Under the pieces are notes generated by a model. The model saw only the letters and a list, made by a program, of their open reading frames with translations. It ran no database searches and had not been told where the DNA came from. This document shows, in pieces, positions 32,510 to 43,662 of a stretch of DNA of 64,000 nt. The stretch spans positions 6,262,001-6,326,000 of the forward strand of contig WOAB01000093.1 of NCBI GenBank assembly GCA_027886185.1. Direction: 5' to 3'. Position 1 is the stretch's first letter. Every line of letters starts with the position of its first letter. Both the position numbers and the translations under genes were made by a program. Origin of the DNA: Rheum nobile. Its lineage: Eukaryota > Streptophyta > Magnoliopsida > Caryophyllales > Polygonaceae.

Positions 32510-32871
32510 ATGACTGACTCGTTCATTAAGGTCTTCCTACAGGTCTATTGGGATGGGGAATTATCCCCCACCATCGGCGATATGGCCTTGTTAACTACAC
32601 ATGTCTACACGGGGGGGGGGAGCACTAGACTCCTGAAGGTGCCGAAAAACAAGATGGAAATTTGGTCCCTCCATGGGATGATCAGCAGCCTGTCGAGGTA
32701 TCCCGGTACAAAGTCATTTTTTTTTAACAGGTCCCAGATTCCGGGCAGCGGTACCTTCAACCGTTGCAGACAAATGAGGACGTTGCGGATCTCGTCCGCC
32801 TCGGCGAGAAGGTAGCCGGAGTGAAAGTGTACGTCGTTCGTGTTCAACCCGATGCTGTGTTGCCGCCCTAG
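32510..32871 (+). pseudogene. Small MULE gene resembling the N-terminal domain of MUDRA transposases
   Basis: From ATG 32510 the product starts MTDSFIKVFLQVYWDGEL and later has TRLLKVPK, like the beta-rich N-terminal domain found at the start of many plant MULE transposases. The frame is lost near the T9 run at 32718. In another frame the same domain continues with YLQPLQTNEDVADLV and KVYVVRVQ to TAG 32869-32871, a typical end for this domain. The total would be about 120 residues with no catalytic domain. A TATA-like GTATAAATAT sits at about 32398-32408. It may be a stand-alone accessory gene or a remnant of a second, truncated transposase gene. It shares the element with the full transposase on the other strand. 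Confidence 0.55.
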
Positions 32872-33274
32872 TGATGGCCGTGGGGATGCCGTTCTTTGCG
32901 TGGTCGTGGAAAGAACCGTGGGGATGTAGTTTTAATGGTGTTTCTTAGTATTTTTCATGTTGTTTCTTATGTGTTTGGGTGTCTACTTGGAAATTATTAA
33001 GGTTATGTGTTGTTTTGGACTGATAATAAACAAGATCATTTGTCCTTATCCCTGCCTTTACTAGTTTTGACTATATTCATGCGTTTTCAGGACAAATATA
33101 ACATTTTCATAATTCAGAAATTGATGTTCAGGGCAAAGGCATTAACATTTCGGAGCAAAAACATTATCGAATATGTCAACATGCTTGTTCTGGACAAATG
33201 TAACTTTTTCAGGACACAACTTCTAATATATCAGAGCAATAACAACATATATGCGGAACAAACCACCCTAACAT

Positions 33275-33505
33275 AAAAAACAGTTTTATGACGGTTAAAA
33301 AACTTCCACATTAACCAACCTAATATTTTATACATTTAAATAGTTTTTAAACCGAAAAAATAGCCTTTAAAACGATTTAAAAACTTCCATAAAATGGCAG
33401 GGTAAGTTCTCGGATAAAACCAAATCTTTGCAAAATTTTGACTGAAGTCAGGCCATATTGAAGTCTTACAATACGTACTCAGATTTGTCAGGTCATTTAG
33501 TGTAC
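33275..33505 (+). repeat. Internal direct duplication in MULE-2, copy 2
   Basis: Near-identical to 31999-32225 over about 225 bp. Confidence 0.85.
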
Positions 33506-33578
33506 AAAAACCTAAGCTTTTGAATAAATCTTCGCCAAAGTGATCATTTCCAATGCATATCCGATTTGACCCCTCTTA

Positions 33579-34160
33579 ACAACATATATAGTTTTTTCCT
33601 TGTTCCAGTTTCTCAGGCCATATTTAGATGTTTACAGTACGTATTCAGGTTTGTCAGGTTACATTGAAATAAGTGAGTTCCTTTCCAATGCATACCCGAT
33701 TTGTCAGACCCCTCTTAATTTTCCCTGAAAGACCCTTACTCCCTACCATGGCTTCTCTACCAATATGACCAGGCTCTCTTGCAAGGTTCTTAAAATACTC
33801 CCAGGCTCTCTCTTGCTTCTCTACAGACTCAATATTTGCCCTGACAACGTAGTTATAGGCTTTGCAAAAAACCATATATGGACGGACTTTTAATGCTTGT
33901 TCTGTTTCTAAGATATATAGTTTTTCAGGGCTTATCGTTTGTCTCACTCGCGCCCTGTTAATTGAAGTCAGAGCAATAACAACATATATAGTTTTTTCCT
34001 TGTTCCAGTTTCTTAGGCCATATTTAGCTGTTTACAGTACGTATTCAGGTTTGTCAAGTTACATTGAAATAAGTGAGTTCCTTTCCAATGTATACCCGAT
34101 TTGTCAGACCCCTCTTAATTTTCCCTGAAAGACCCTTACTCTCTACCAAGGCTTCTCTAC
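33579..34160 (+). repeat. Second direct duplication in MULE-2
   Basis: About 190 bp at 33579-33770 recurs at 33968-34160, sharing GTTCCAGTTTCT-AGGCCATAT and CCCTGAAAGACCCTTACTC. Downstream, 34165-34240 has three copies of a unit of roughly 25-30 bp with AAATACTCCCAC. The minus-strand frame at 33654-33947 spans these repeats and is not accepted as a gene. Confidence 0.8.
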
Positions 34161-34489
34161 CAAGTTTCTTCAAATACTCCCACGCTCTCTACCGGTTCTA
34201 TAAATACTCCCACCCTCTCTTGGTTCTTCAAATACTCCCACTTTCCCAATGTAATCTCTGAGTATGTGTGGGCACGTTTTTGTAAAGTTGAACAATGTAA
34301 TCTCTGGATAATGTTTAACAATGTAATCTCTGAGTATGTGTGGGGATGCGTTTATGATTTTTGATCATATGCAAGCGTTTTCAGGACAAATACAATGTTT
34401 GCAGAGAACATGAGCACAATGTGAGGACAAACCGTAGATGATTGTGTTTTAAAAACATGATTCAAAACATTCTAGGGTTCATATGAAGA

Positions 34490-34930
34490 ATTATAGACTT
34501 CGCAGATGATTGTGTTTATGTATTAAGTTTATAGACTAAGGTTCAAATCCTATTAACTCAAATGGTTTCGCAGATGATTGTGTTTATGTATTAAGTTTTT
34601 AGATGTAGATTGTCAGGATGTATTGAAGGTTTACATGTCGTATTGAAGGTTTACAGGTTGTGTTTTACTTTTACAGGGCGTCCTAGAGTTTTACAGTTAC
34701 AGGTCGTGTTTATGTATTAAGTTTTTAGATGTAGGTTGTCAGGACGTATTGAAGGTTTACAAGTCATATTGAAGGTTTACATGTTGTTTTTTACTTTTAT
34801 AGAGTGTCCTGGAGTTTTACAGTTACAAGTCGTGTAATCGTGTTTATGTATTAGGTTTTCGTCACGCAAATGATCATGTCAGGACATATACGTTATTTTA
34901 CAGGGTGTCCTAGAGTTTTACAGTTTATTC
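34490..34930 (+). repeat. Tandem repeats in the MULE-2 interior
   Basis: Degenerate tandem units with GTTTATGTATTAAGTTTTTAG, GTATTGAAGGTTTACA and TCCTAGAGTTTTACAGT in short succession, each recurring two to four times. They lie in the 3' flank of the transposase gene. Confidence 0.75.
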
Positions 34931-35187
34931 TTGTGAGTTTTACAAAGATAAGAAGTAATCAACTCTTAAGCAAAGATTGAATTTATCAAGTTTATATCCC
35001 AGCCAAAAGGGGAACCCCCACAAAAAGAGGTGTGGTTTAAGACTATAGAGACTTAAACCATACATCTTTTCAAGCACCCAACAACAACAGACTCAATATT
35101 TACGCGACCACGTTTACCAGCATAAACGCCCAAAAAACACCAACATGGTGACAATTGTAAACAAAAATACACTAACCCATTCTCTTC

Positions 35188-38100
35188 CTATAATCCTTTG
35201 TCAGTCCTTCTCCTCCTACGGTACTGCTTGTTGTGGCCTTGGTTGCCGCAATAAGAACACCGCCTCTTCCTAGAACAGATCCTCTCCCACGTCGCCCTGT
35301 ATCGGTTAATACGTGGCCTTTCAGGAGGACATTTTACTTTTGGTGCATAGCATCTGATGGATGACACAACTTCAGGAACTTATCATCGGCCTGTGGGAGG
35401 AACAAGATGCCCAGGTTCCTTGTAGACTTCTCTCACGCAGTCGTTCTTGAACATGGGATGGACGAGATCAGTGAGTCGCACTCCCCTATCACTTGCAACC
35501 GCTATGGCATGAGCACATGGAACTTTATCAATCTGGAACATGTTACAATCACATGTACGAGCATTAAGGTTCACCGAGTATCTGATAGTTCCTTGCATGA
35601 CCTCTGCTTCAAACTGGCTAAGTCTTCGAGCACTCATCTTAGCTGACCTTCTGTAGTTCACTTCTACCAGCGTGTACACAGAGTGTGACAAATATTGGTC
35701 CCATTTTGAAGCCGTTTCCCTTCTTTCACAAAACCATTTAGAAATGGTCTCAAGAATCGCATCAAACAGAGCAAGAATAGGCCACTGACGCTGTGTTTTC
35801 CACATGCCATTAAGACACTCAGCGTTGTTGCTTGTCATGATGTTAAACTTGTTCCCATGAAAATGCGCCCTCGCCTAGTTTTTAACTCCAGCTTCTTTTA
35901 GATATTGACCAATCTTTGGAGATGCAGCTGTTATTTGAGCAAATTGATGATTGAACTCAGCTACTGTGTAAGCCTGAGCAGCTTTTTTGAATATGCCGAA
36001 GAGGTCTTGCCTGCCAAACTTCCTCTTGAAGTTTTGGTATATGTGATATATGCAATATCCATGCTTGGCGAAATGATAGTTATTTCTCAGACCCTTCCCA
36101 ATGCTAACATGACGGTCAGACACGAAATACAACTCGGGATGATCAGGAACAACAACCCTCAATTCATTGAAGAAAAATGACCATGCATCATCGTTCTCAC
36201 TGTTAACAACGGCAACAACAAGTGGATATATTTGGCCGTTTCCATCTTGTGCCGTAGCCAGGAGAAGTATCCCCTTGAACATGGCTGTCAGGTGAGTGCC
36301 GTCAACTGATATTACCTACACACGTAAAACTATGTTCTCAGAAGTTGCCCTGACAATAGGATGTTAAGCTTTGAAAACAACATAATATGCACTGACTTAT
36401 GATGCTTGTTCTGTTTGTCACACATGCAGTCATATAGGAGTTTGACCTAACAAAGTAACTATACGTCCTGACTGTGACAACAATGAGACTGAAGACTGAC
36501 CTTTTTCAGATGTGGCGCTGCCCTTATCCATGGACCTAAAGTCCAGAAGACATACTTGAAGCGTTGGTCAGCATCTCTGACTATTCTCGTGTATGTTCCC
36601 GGATTAGATTTCTCTAACATGTGCATGTAAGAGTACATTGCCTTGTAGCTATCCTCAGCTGTACCATGTGCCATGTCCTGGGCGAAGAGTCGTGCTCGAT
36701 TGGCTTTGTAGTAGCTTGTCCTTATCCCATGCTCTAACATGAAATCCTGTATTTCTGAAGCACGGAGGCCTTTACGGCCGTTTAAGATGTCACGAAGTGA
36801 ATCTATAAATGCATTCATATTGGCCTTTGATAACAAAAACTGTTCAAATGCAAGAAAAACATACTTGTGAAGTACTTTCTCGGCAATCAGCCGAGAAGTT
36901 TCTCCTTTGTGATGATTGTGGTTTACTCTCATGCCACATGTATGATCCGCAACATATTGTCGCATCATAAACAAGGACGTTTTTCGATACAATGAGCCAT
37001 GACAAACGAAGGTGCATTTGTCGTCAACACACTCAACATCATAATTGGACTTGTCGGACCTCTTCACACGCATCTCATAGAAATTTTCCATTGCCAGGGA
37101 AAAGAGTGCAACTTTGAACTCTTCCTTAGAATTGAAGATCAGACCAACCTTCATTGTTGGATATGAGGACTTGTTTTCACTTGTTTCCTCATCTTCAACT
37201 AACATGCCTTGCATGTCCCTCTCCGCTGGATAGTACCTCTTTTCAATCTCTCTAAGCATGTCTTCATCAACATCAATCTCTTCTTCTTGGTCCTCCTCTA
37301 TTTGCTCCTCGTTGTGTGTTCCCTCATTGCCATTTATTTCCTCCCACACATCATCTAGACCAACAGTATTTACATCATCACCTGAAGCATCACCTGAAGA
37401 ATACCATAAACCATCACCACCATCAACACGATCATCATCACCTGATTGATAACAGCCCTCGTAATCAAAACCATCTCCTATCTCATCCTCCAATGAATCT
37501 CCACTATTGGCATAATCAGTCATTTTCTCCTTTCCTTTGTTTCTTGATGTAGCATCTTCAATGTCCTCATCATCGTTGCTCAATGATATAATGTCTTCCA
37601 GTATCATGAGACACTTTCTCTTGTCTTTCCCCCTCACTTCATCCATTTTTAATCTCCTTAACTCTGCTTCGTTGTCAGCTTTAATAATTTCATCAAATGA
37701 CCTGACGTCAGTGTCGGGTGCTCTGTCTTTGTTAAAAAACGACCTGAAAAAGTCTCTATTGTCTTGGCTCTGAGTTGGTGGTGGAGCTGTTGGAGAAGGA
37801 AGAGTACGATGTTCAGCCCTTTCACTTCGAATCTCTTCCTTCTTTAAAAGGTTGGTGTACAGCTCAATATTCCACTCTGATGAATTTTCTCCACAGTTGT
37901 TCAAGAACTTGAACGCATCAACATCGTCGTCGTCGTTTATAACGATCGATGGAAGTTATGGTTTATTTTGATAAACGTATTGCACAAACAACTTCTCTTC
38001 ATCAAATGGATTCTTCTCAGTCCATTTGTTGAGCAGTGTAGCCAAGTCCATGTCAGGGGAAAGCAACATGGCTTTCACTGTTCTATCACCCTCATACAAC

Positions 38101-38245
38101 CACCTTTTCCCTTGTTGTTTCCATTCTCCACCACTGATGAACTTCACATACACTACTTTCGTACCTACAAATAAAGAAGGTTTTTGAACTTCACGTATAC
38201 AGAGGGGGAAATTCGATTGTTTTTCAGGAGAGTTTACTTACCCAT
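35188..38245 (-). pseudogene. MUDRA-type transposase of MULE-2 (several nonsense codons)
   Basis: Exon 1 is just ATGG (38245-38242). A 77-bp GT-AG intron (38241-38165) joins it in frame to exon 2 (38164-36501), and a 185-bp GT-AG intron (36500-36316) leads in phase 0 to exon 3 (36315 onward). Domains in order: N-terminal MULE domain (VKFISGGEWK); acidic Asp/Glu-rich linker; DNA-binding zinc domain (CVDDKCTFVCHGS...HTC); DDE transposase with VISVDGTHL, a second-Asp region at ELYFVSDRH and a conserved KHGYCIYHIYQNF; TSNNAECLN; SWIM finger CDCNMFQIDKVPCAHA; and a C-terminal knuckle CSYCGNQGHNKQ lacking its last Cys. In-frame stops are TAA 37956-37958, TAG 35875-35877 (where Trp is expected), and TGA/TAA at 35385-35380. 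Few lesions suggest recent inactivation. Confidence 0.88.
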
Positions 38246-38679
38246 TCAAGCTTTAATGGAGGGCGTCAGATGTGAAATATCTCACGTGGAGTAAGTGCTA
38301 GAGTCAGGCTGCTTTCAAGTTCTCCATAAATATTCAGGAATTTTTGTCAAGTGAGCTACGCTGGAGGGATTAAGGGTTAAAGGAGATGAATAATTTTCTT
38401 TTGGAGGGAAACTTGCCCGCCAATTTTAATTAAGGCACAGTTCAAGGAAGACATACTTGAAGGTTGATGTGATGGGGCTGTCACCGGGAGGGAGAAAGAG
38501 ATTAAGGAGAGATTAATGATTTTTTTTTATCTTTTTTGGAGAAAATATTAGTCAACTTTTAAGGATATTCAATTGAAAAGAAAAGTTAAATTATACTATC
38601 AACAATAGCAAAAATATCACAATCCGTACAAAAATCTGGTAATTTTGCAATACTTTTCAAAAGATGGGTTTTTTGCAAG
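38246..38679 (-). promoter_or_regulatory. MULE-2 5' region of the transposase gene
   Basis: The region between the transposase start and the right inverted repeat. It holds no ORF. It must carry the promoter by position, but no clear TATA box was pinned down. Confidence 0.4.
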
Positions 38680-38762
38680 TTGGCTTTGAAATTCTGATAT
38701 TCTTGCTAATACGCCTTTTTTGCAAGTTGGCTTTGAAATTCTGGTATTCTTGCTAATACGCC
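38680..38762 (-). repeat. MULE-2 right terminal inverted repeat with duplicated tip
   Basis: The outermost segment, about 47 bp (TTTTTTGCAAGTTGGC through GCTAATACGCC), occurs twice in tandem, ending at 38715 and 38762. The 9-bp target duplication abuts only the outer copy. The left end has a single copy. Confidence 0.85.
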
Positions 38763-39124
38763 GAAAAAATATAATCTTAATTGTTAAATTCGTATTTAAC
38801 GGTTCAGATTTCTTGGACTCTACCTAGATTTTTTTTTCCCAACTCTACCGAAACTAATGTGTAGATTAATCACATATAACCGCAATAATTTCCCTAGAAA
38901 GTCGCATCACCGGTTTTTCTTGTTCATATTTTACCCTCATAAGTTCGGGATGGATCGGTTGGTAGGGGTGGTACAAAATACCGAAATCGAAAAATAGTAC
39001 CGGAGAACCGACCTTTGTTTAGGTTAACCGACCGAAAATTTATGATATGGTAAAGATTAGTTATTTTCTATATTTGATTAACTGAATAATCGATCATATA
39101 AATAATAGTAATGAAATAATCTAA

Positions 39125-40300
39125 TCTACTATCAATGTTCTAAAAGTCGCTAGGCGGAAGCTGAGCGGTGAGGGGGGGCCTAGCGCCTAGGCGGGGGCCT
39201 AGGCGGACTAAAAATTAATGCATGATCTATGTGATTATTTGATTATGTTCTCTCAAATCCGTTAATCATTATAAAACTATATTGGGATGAGATTTGATAT
39301 TATATTATGGGCCTTATTGTACAAAGCCTAACCCGAAATTATATTATTGCATCCGTCATCTTCTAAGATATTGTAGCTTCCACAATATTTGAGGATTCTT
39401 CTCGCCTAGGCGGGTCCTAGGCGGAGGGTGACCGCCTAGGCGGGGCCTAGGCGGAGATTTTTAGAACATGGTCTACTATATAATTACTAAAGCAGAATAC
39501 CAACTGTGCCACATGGCGCTCCAAAAATCAACCAAACCCCTTTACTGCCACGTGGCATCACGACATTGAATTTGTCACGTGTCAAGCTCTCATTTTTCGG
39601 TTTTTTTTTTTGAAAATATAATAAAATCAAAGAAAATAAAATCATTACCCATATTAGCCGGATATGCATACAATTATGAATATTTTTTATACTCTAATCT
39701 TTTCAAAAATGTTATAAATAATATTCTCAGCCACATATTTTTTATACGTAATCTATATCTATATATTATTACTAAATATCTCATTTACTTAATAGATCTC
39801 ATTTTATATTGTAAATGAAAATTTTGAAAATGATATCCATCTAGCAGATATCCTCCTTCCAAATTAGCATAAAATCTTTTCATCCTAAACTGTCATTTGT
39901 AACTCTTTATTTCAACTAATATATCAATATGATAAGCATATCTTCAAACTATATTACTAGAAATCCACCAAATCACTTTTTTAATTATAAATCTAATAAA
40001 TTTAAACCAATATGGCAATATCATGATAAATATGTATGAATGTATATATGTAGGTTGTAAGACAAAGTGTTTATATAGACGTACATGGAAGGTACATATC
40101 TTGATATTGTACTCTTAGGTGGAAAGTCCACTCTTTGAATTTAATTATTTGTTTGACCTTGATTAAAAGTTTAAAAGTCATTCATGATGATTTCACAATT
40201 CATACCTTTTACCCTTGAATAATCAGTTAATTACACTAAGTTTAATTTTTAAGGTTGTATTCGACGCATGTTTCAGGAGATTTTTATAGATTTGTAGATT
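39125..40300 (+). mobile_element. Helitron-like element, family H2, copy 1 (3' end not fixed)
   Basis: Without the MITE the 5' end reads TCTACTATATAATTACTAAAG then CAGAATACC, with GCCACATGGC and GCCACGTGGCATCACG a little further on, and TAGCCGGATATGCA later. The same order occurs at about 40310. The 5' TC and the AT-rich start resemble Helitron family H1. No convincing 3' hairpin-CTRR end was found, so the right limit is provisional. Confidence 0.4.
39133..39471. mobile_element. hAT-type MITE rich in CCTAGGCG
   Basis: Ends CAATGTTCTAAAA and TTTTTAGAACATGG form an imperfect terminal inverted repeat, flanked by a perfect 8-bp duplication TCTACTAT (39125-39132 and 39472-39479). Both subterminal regions carry clustered CCTAGGCGG and its inverse. 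The target is the 5' terminus of a Helitron-like element (family H2), so this insertion is younger than that Helitron. Confidence 0.85.
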
Positions 40301-40309
40301 TATAATCTA

Positions 40310-41060
40310 ATCTACTAAAGTAGAATACCTACTATGTCACGTGGCGTCCCCAAAATAAACCAAAATTTTCCGTTGCCACGTGATATCACAGTATTGAATT
40401 TGCCACGTGTCAAGCTCTTATTTTTCATTGGTTTTTCAAAAATTAAATAAAATCAAAGAAAATAAAAACTATTCTCATATTAGCCGGATATGCACCCTAA
40501 TATGAATATTTTGTATCATCTATTCCTTCCAAAAATATAGCAAACAAAATATTCTCATATTAGCCGGATATGCACCCTAATATGAATATTTTATAATGGT
40601 AAGTTTATTATGGAATAAACAATTATTATGGATATAGTAGATTATAATTTTGCAAATTATGTTTATGCGTACGTATTGGCTCAAGAATATCCATAATTAT
40701 AATTATCTTACTTAGAATTGTAATAATTGTTTATTCCATAATAAACTTACCATTATAAATTTCCGAATTGTCTACTATAAATAGGGTTTGGGAAAATAAT
40801 TGTATACAAAACTATAAAATACCATAAAAAATCTTTCTACGACAACGAAAAAGAAAAAATTGTAAAAGTTGTGCTGAATCTTATAACCTCTTTGATAATT
40901 TCTTAAAAACACATATATAATTTGTTATAAGTGTAACATTAGAAGAAGCCAAGATCTAAAGATTAATCATAAATAGATGGTGACAACTCATCGGACTAGG
41001 AGATTGTTTGTTTGATCTACATATTACTTGCAAAGTTGCAAGACCAGAGCCTACCATGTC
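40310..41060 (+). mobile_element. Helitron-like element, family H2, copy 2
   Basis: Starts TCTACTAAAGTAGAATACC and repeats the H2 order (GTCACGTGGCGTCC, TTGCCACGTGTCAAGCTC). The segment with TTCTCATATTAGCCGGATATG and TGCACCCTAATATGAATATT is tandemly doubled at about 40476-40590. A foldback with perfect 38-bp arms follows. The 3' end was not identified. Confidence 0.4.
40591..40758. repeat. Foldback element with perfect 38-bp arms
   Basis: Left arm 40591-40628 and right arm 40721-40758 are exact reverse complements, starting TTATAATGGTAAGTTTATTA and separated by about 92 bp. Inside, GGATAT/ATATCC extends the pairing in part. This is probably a small MITE. No clear target duplication was seen. 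Confidence 0.85.
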
Positions 41061-41063
41061 GAA

Positions 41064-43662
41064 TCTACTATATATCTACTAAACAAGAACCTCAGACACT
41101 CTCGATCTCTTTAAAACCGCTACATGGCACTCCATCTTTAAAACTACAACATGTCATTTTCTGCTTTTTTCAATTTTTTTAAAATAAATCAAATTATTAA
41201 TTAAAGATTATTATCCTAAACCTATCACTCATTTTTTCCTAATATAAATACAAATCAAGAACAAAAATTACAAGTTAATCACAAAGATTAAAATCCAAAA
41301 TTTCCTAATTATATACAAATCCAAAATTTCATAATTATGTACAAATCCAAAATTTCCAAATCTACTATATATCTACTAAACTAGAACCAAATTACGACAC
41401 ATGGCACTCCCTCATTAAAACTACCACATGACACTCTCTCATTAAAACTGACACATGTCATTTTCTGTTTTTATAAAATATAGTATAAATCAAAGATTAT
41501 TATCCTAAACCTATCACTCATTTTTTCCTAATTTAAATACAAATCAAGCAAAAAGATTACAAATCCAAAATTTTCTAATTATATACAAGTCCAAAATTTC
41601 CTAATTATATACAAATCCAAAATGTTCTAATCTACTAAACTATAACCTAATTACGCCACATGACACTCCCTCATTAAAACTGTCAGATGGCACTCCCTTA
41701 TTAATATCGGCACATATCATTTTTTGTTTTTTTTCAATTTTTAAAATAAATCTGATTATTAGTTAAAGATTATTATCCTAAACCTATCACTCATTTTTTC
41801 CTAATTTAAATACAAATCAAGCACAAAGATTACAAGTTAATCACAAAGATTATAGATCCAAAATTTCCTAATTATATAGAAATCCAAATTTCCTAATCTA
41901 CTATATATTTACTAAACTAGAACCTAATTATGCCACATGACACTCCCTTATTAAAACCATCACATTACACTCCCTCATTAAAATCGTCATATGTCATTTT
42001 CTGTTTTTTCAATTTTTAAAAATAAATCTAATTATAAATAGACGATTATTATCCCAAACTCATCACTCATTTTTTCCTAATTTAAATATAAATCAATCAC
42101 AATAATTACAAGTTAATCACAAAGATTACAAATCCAAAATTTCCTAATTATATACAAATCCAAAATTTTCTAATTATATACAAATCCAAAATTTCCTAAA
42201 CTACTATATATCTACTAAACTAGAACATAATTATGCCACATGGCACTTTCTCATTTAAATCGCCACATATCATTTTTTGTTTTTTTTTTCAATTTTTTAA
42301 AATAAATCTAATTATAAATTAAAGATTATTATCCTAAACCTATCACTCATTTTTTCCTAATTTAAATACAAATCAAGCACAAAGATTACAAATCCAAAAT
42401 GTCCTCATTATATACAAATCCAAAATTTTCTAATTATGTACAAATCAAAAATTTCATAATCTACTATATATCTACTAAACTAGAACCTAATTACACCAAA
42501 TGACACTCTCTCATTAAAACCACGAGATGACACTCCCTCATTAAAACCGTCACATGTCATTTTTTGTTTTTTTTTCAATTTTTTAAAATAACCATATTAT
42601 TAATTAAAGATTATTATCCTAAACATATCAATCTTTTTTCCTAATTTAAATACAAATCAAGCACAAAGATTACAAGTTAATCATAACTATTACAAATCCA
42701 AAATTTCCTAATCTACTAAGCTAGAACCTAATTACGTCACATGACACTCCCTCATTAAAACCGTCATATTGCACTCCCTCATTAAAACCGCCACATGTCA
42801 TTTTCTGCTTTTTTCAATTTTTTAAAATAAATGTAATTATAAATCAAAGATTATTATCCTAAACCCATCACTCATTTTCCTAATTTAAATACAAAGCAAG
42901 CACAAAGATTACAAGTTAATCACAAAGATTATAAATCCAATATTTCCTAATTATATACAAGTCTAAAATTTCCTAATCTACTATATATCTACTAAACTAG
43001 AACCTAATTACGCCGCATGTCACTCTCTCATTAAAGTTGTCACATGTTATTTTTTTGCTTTTTTCAATTTTTAAAAATAAATCTAATTATAAATAAAAGA
43101 TTATTATCCTAACCTATCACTCATTTTTCCTAATTTAAATACAAATCAAACACAAAGATTACAAGTTAATCACAAAGATTACAAATCTAAACTTTTCTAA
43201 TTATATATAAACCATTTTTTTTCTAATCTACTATATATCTACTAAACTTGAACCTAATTACGCCACATGACACTCCTTCATTAAAACCTCCACATGGCAC
43301 TCCCTCATTAAAACCGTCACATGTCATTTTCTGCTTTTTCAAATTAAAAAAATCTAATTATAAATCAAAGATTATTATCATAAACCTATTACTCATTTTT
43401 TCCTAATTTAAATACAAATCAAGAACAAAGATTATAAGTGAATCACAAATATTACAAATCCAAAGTTTCCTAATTATATACAAATCTAAAATGTCATAAT
43501 TATATGGATGATTGAGATACGAATTTATGATCAGAAATTGATTTATTATCAAAATTATCTAGATCTATTTTTTTAATATATCAATTCATTTTAATTATTA
43601 TTAATATTTTTGATTCAATATATATAACGTAAAATCCGTGCATGACACGTGAATTACACTAG
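41064..43662 (+). mobile_element. Helitron H1 array: nine tandem 5' ends with one 3' end
   Basis: Units beginning TCTACTATATATCTACTAAA then CTAGAACCTAATTACGCC (some shortened) start at about 41064, 41361, 41631, 41897, 42198, 42460, 42712, 42977 and 43227, a period of 250-303 bp. Only the last unit runs on to the family 3' end: CGTG-CATGA-CACG hairpin at 43638-43650 and CTAG at 43659-43662, followed by T. Each unit holds CACATGACACTCCCTCATTA and GATTATTATCCTAAACC. No protein is encoded. Confidence 0.82.

Larger units (their letters stand above)
31568..38762. mobile_element. Mutator-like element with transposase gene (MULE-2)
   Basis: A 7.2-kb element flanked by a perfect 9-bp duplication GAAAAAATA (31559-31567 and 38763-38771). 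Inverted ends of about 80 bp start GGCGGAATTGCATAA at the left and GGCGTATTAGCAAGA (minus strand) at the right, both with TACCAGA, CTTGCAAAA and a TTGAAAA-TATTNCAAAA stretch. It carries a MUDRA-type transposase on the minus strand and a small gene on the plus strand. The space between them, about 32900-35180, holds internal duplications. A few nonsense codons suggest it recently lost autonomy. Confidence 0.92.

Noticed and set aside
32690..32740. Short intron explaining the frame break in the 32510 gene
   Set aside because: The GT...TTTTAACAG interval would be only about 30 bp, too short for a plant intron. An indel at the T run is simpler.
33654..33947. 97-codon minus-strand ORF in MULE-2
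   Set aside because: It spans internal duplications, is not kept in the second copy, and has no recognisable domain.
37258..37552. Ser-rich and His-rich ORFs on the plus strand
   Set aside because: They are antisense shadows of the acidic linker of the MULE transposase.
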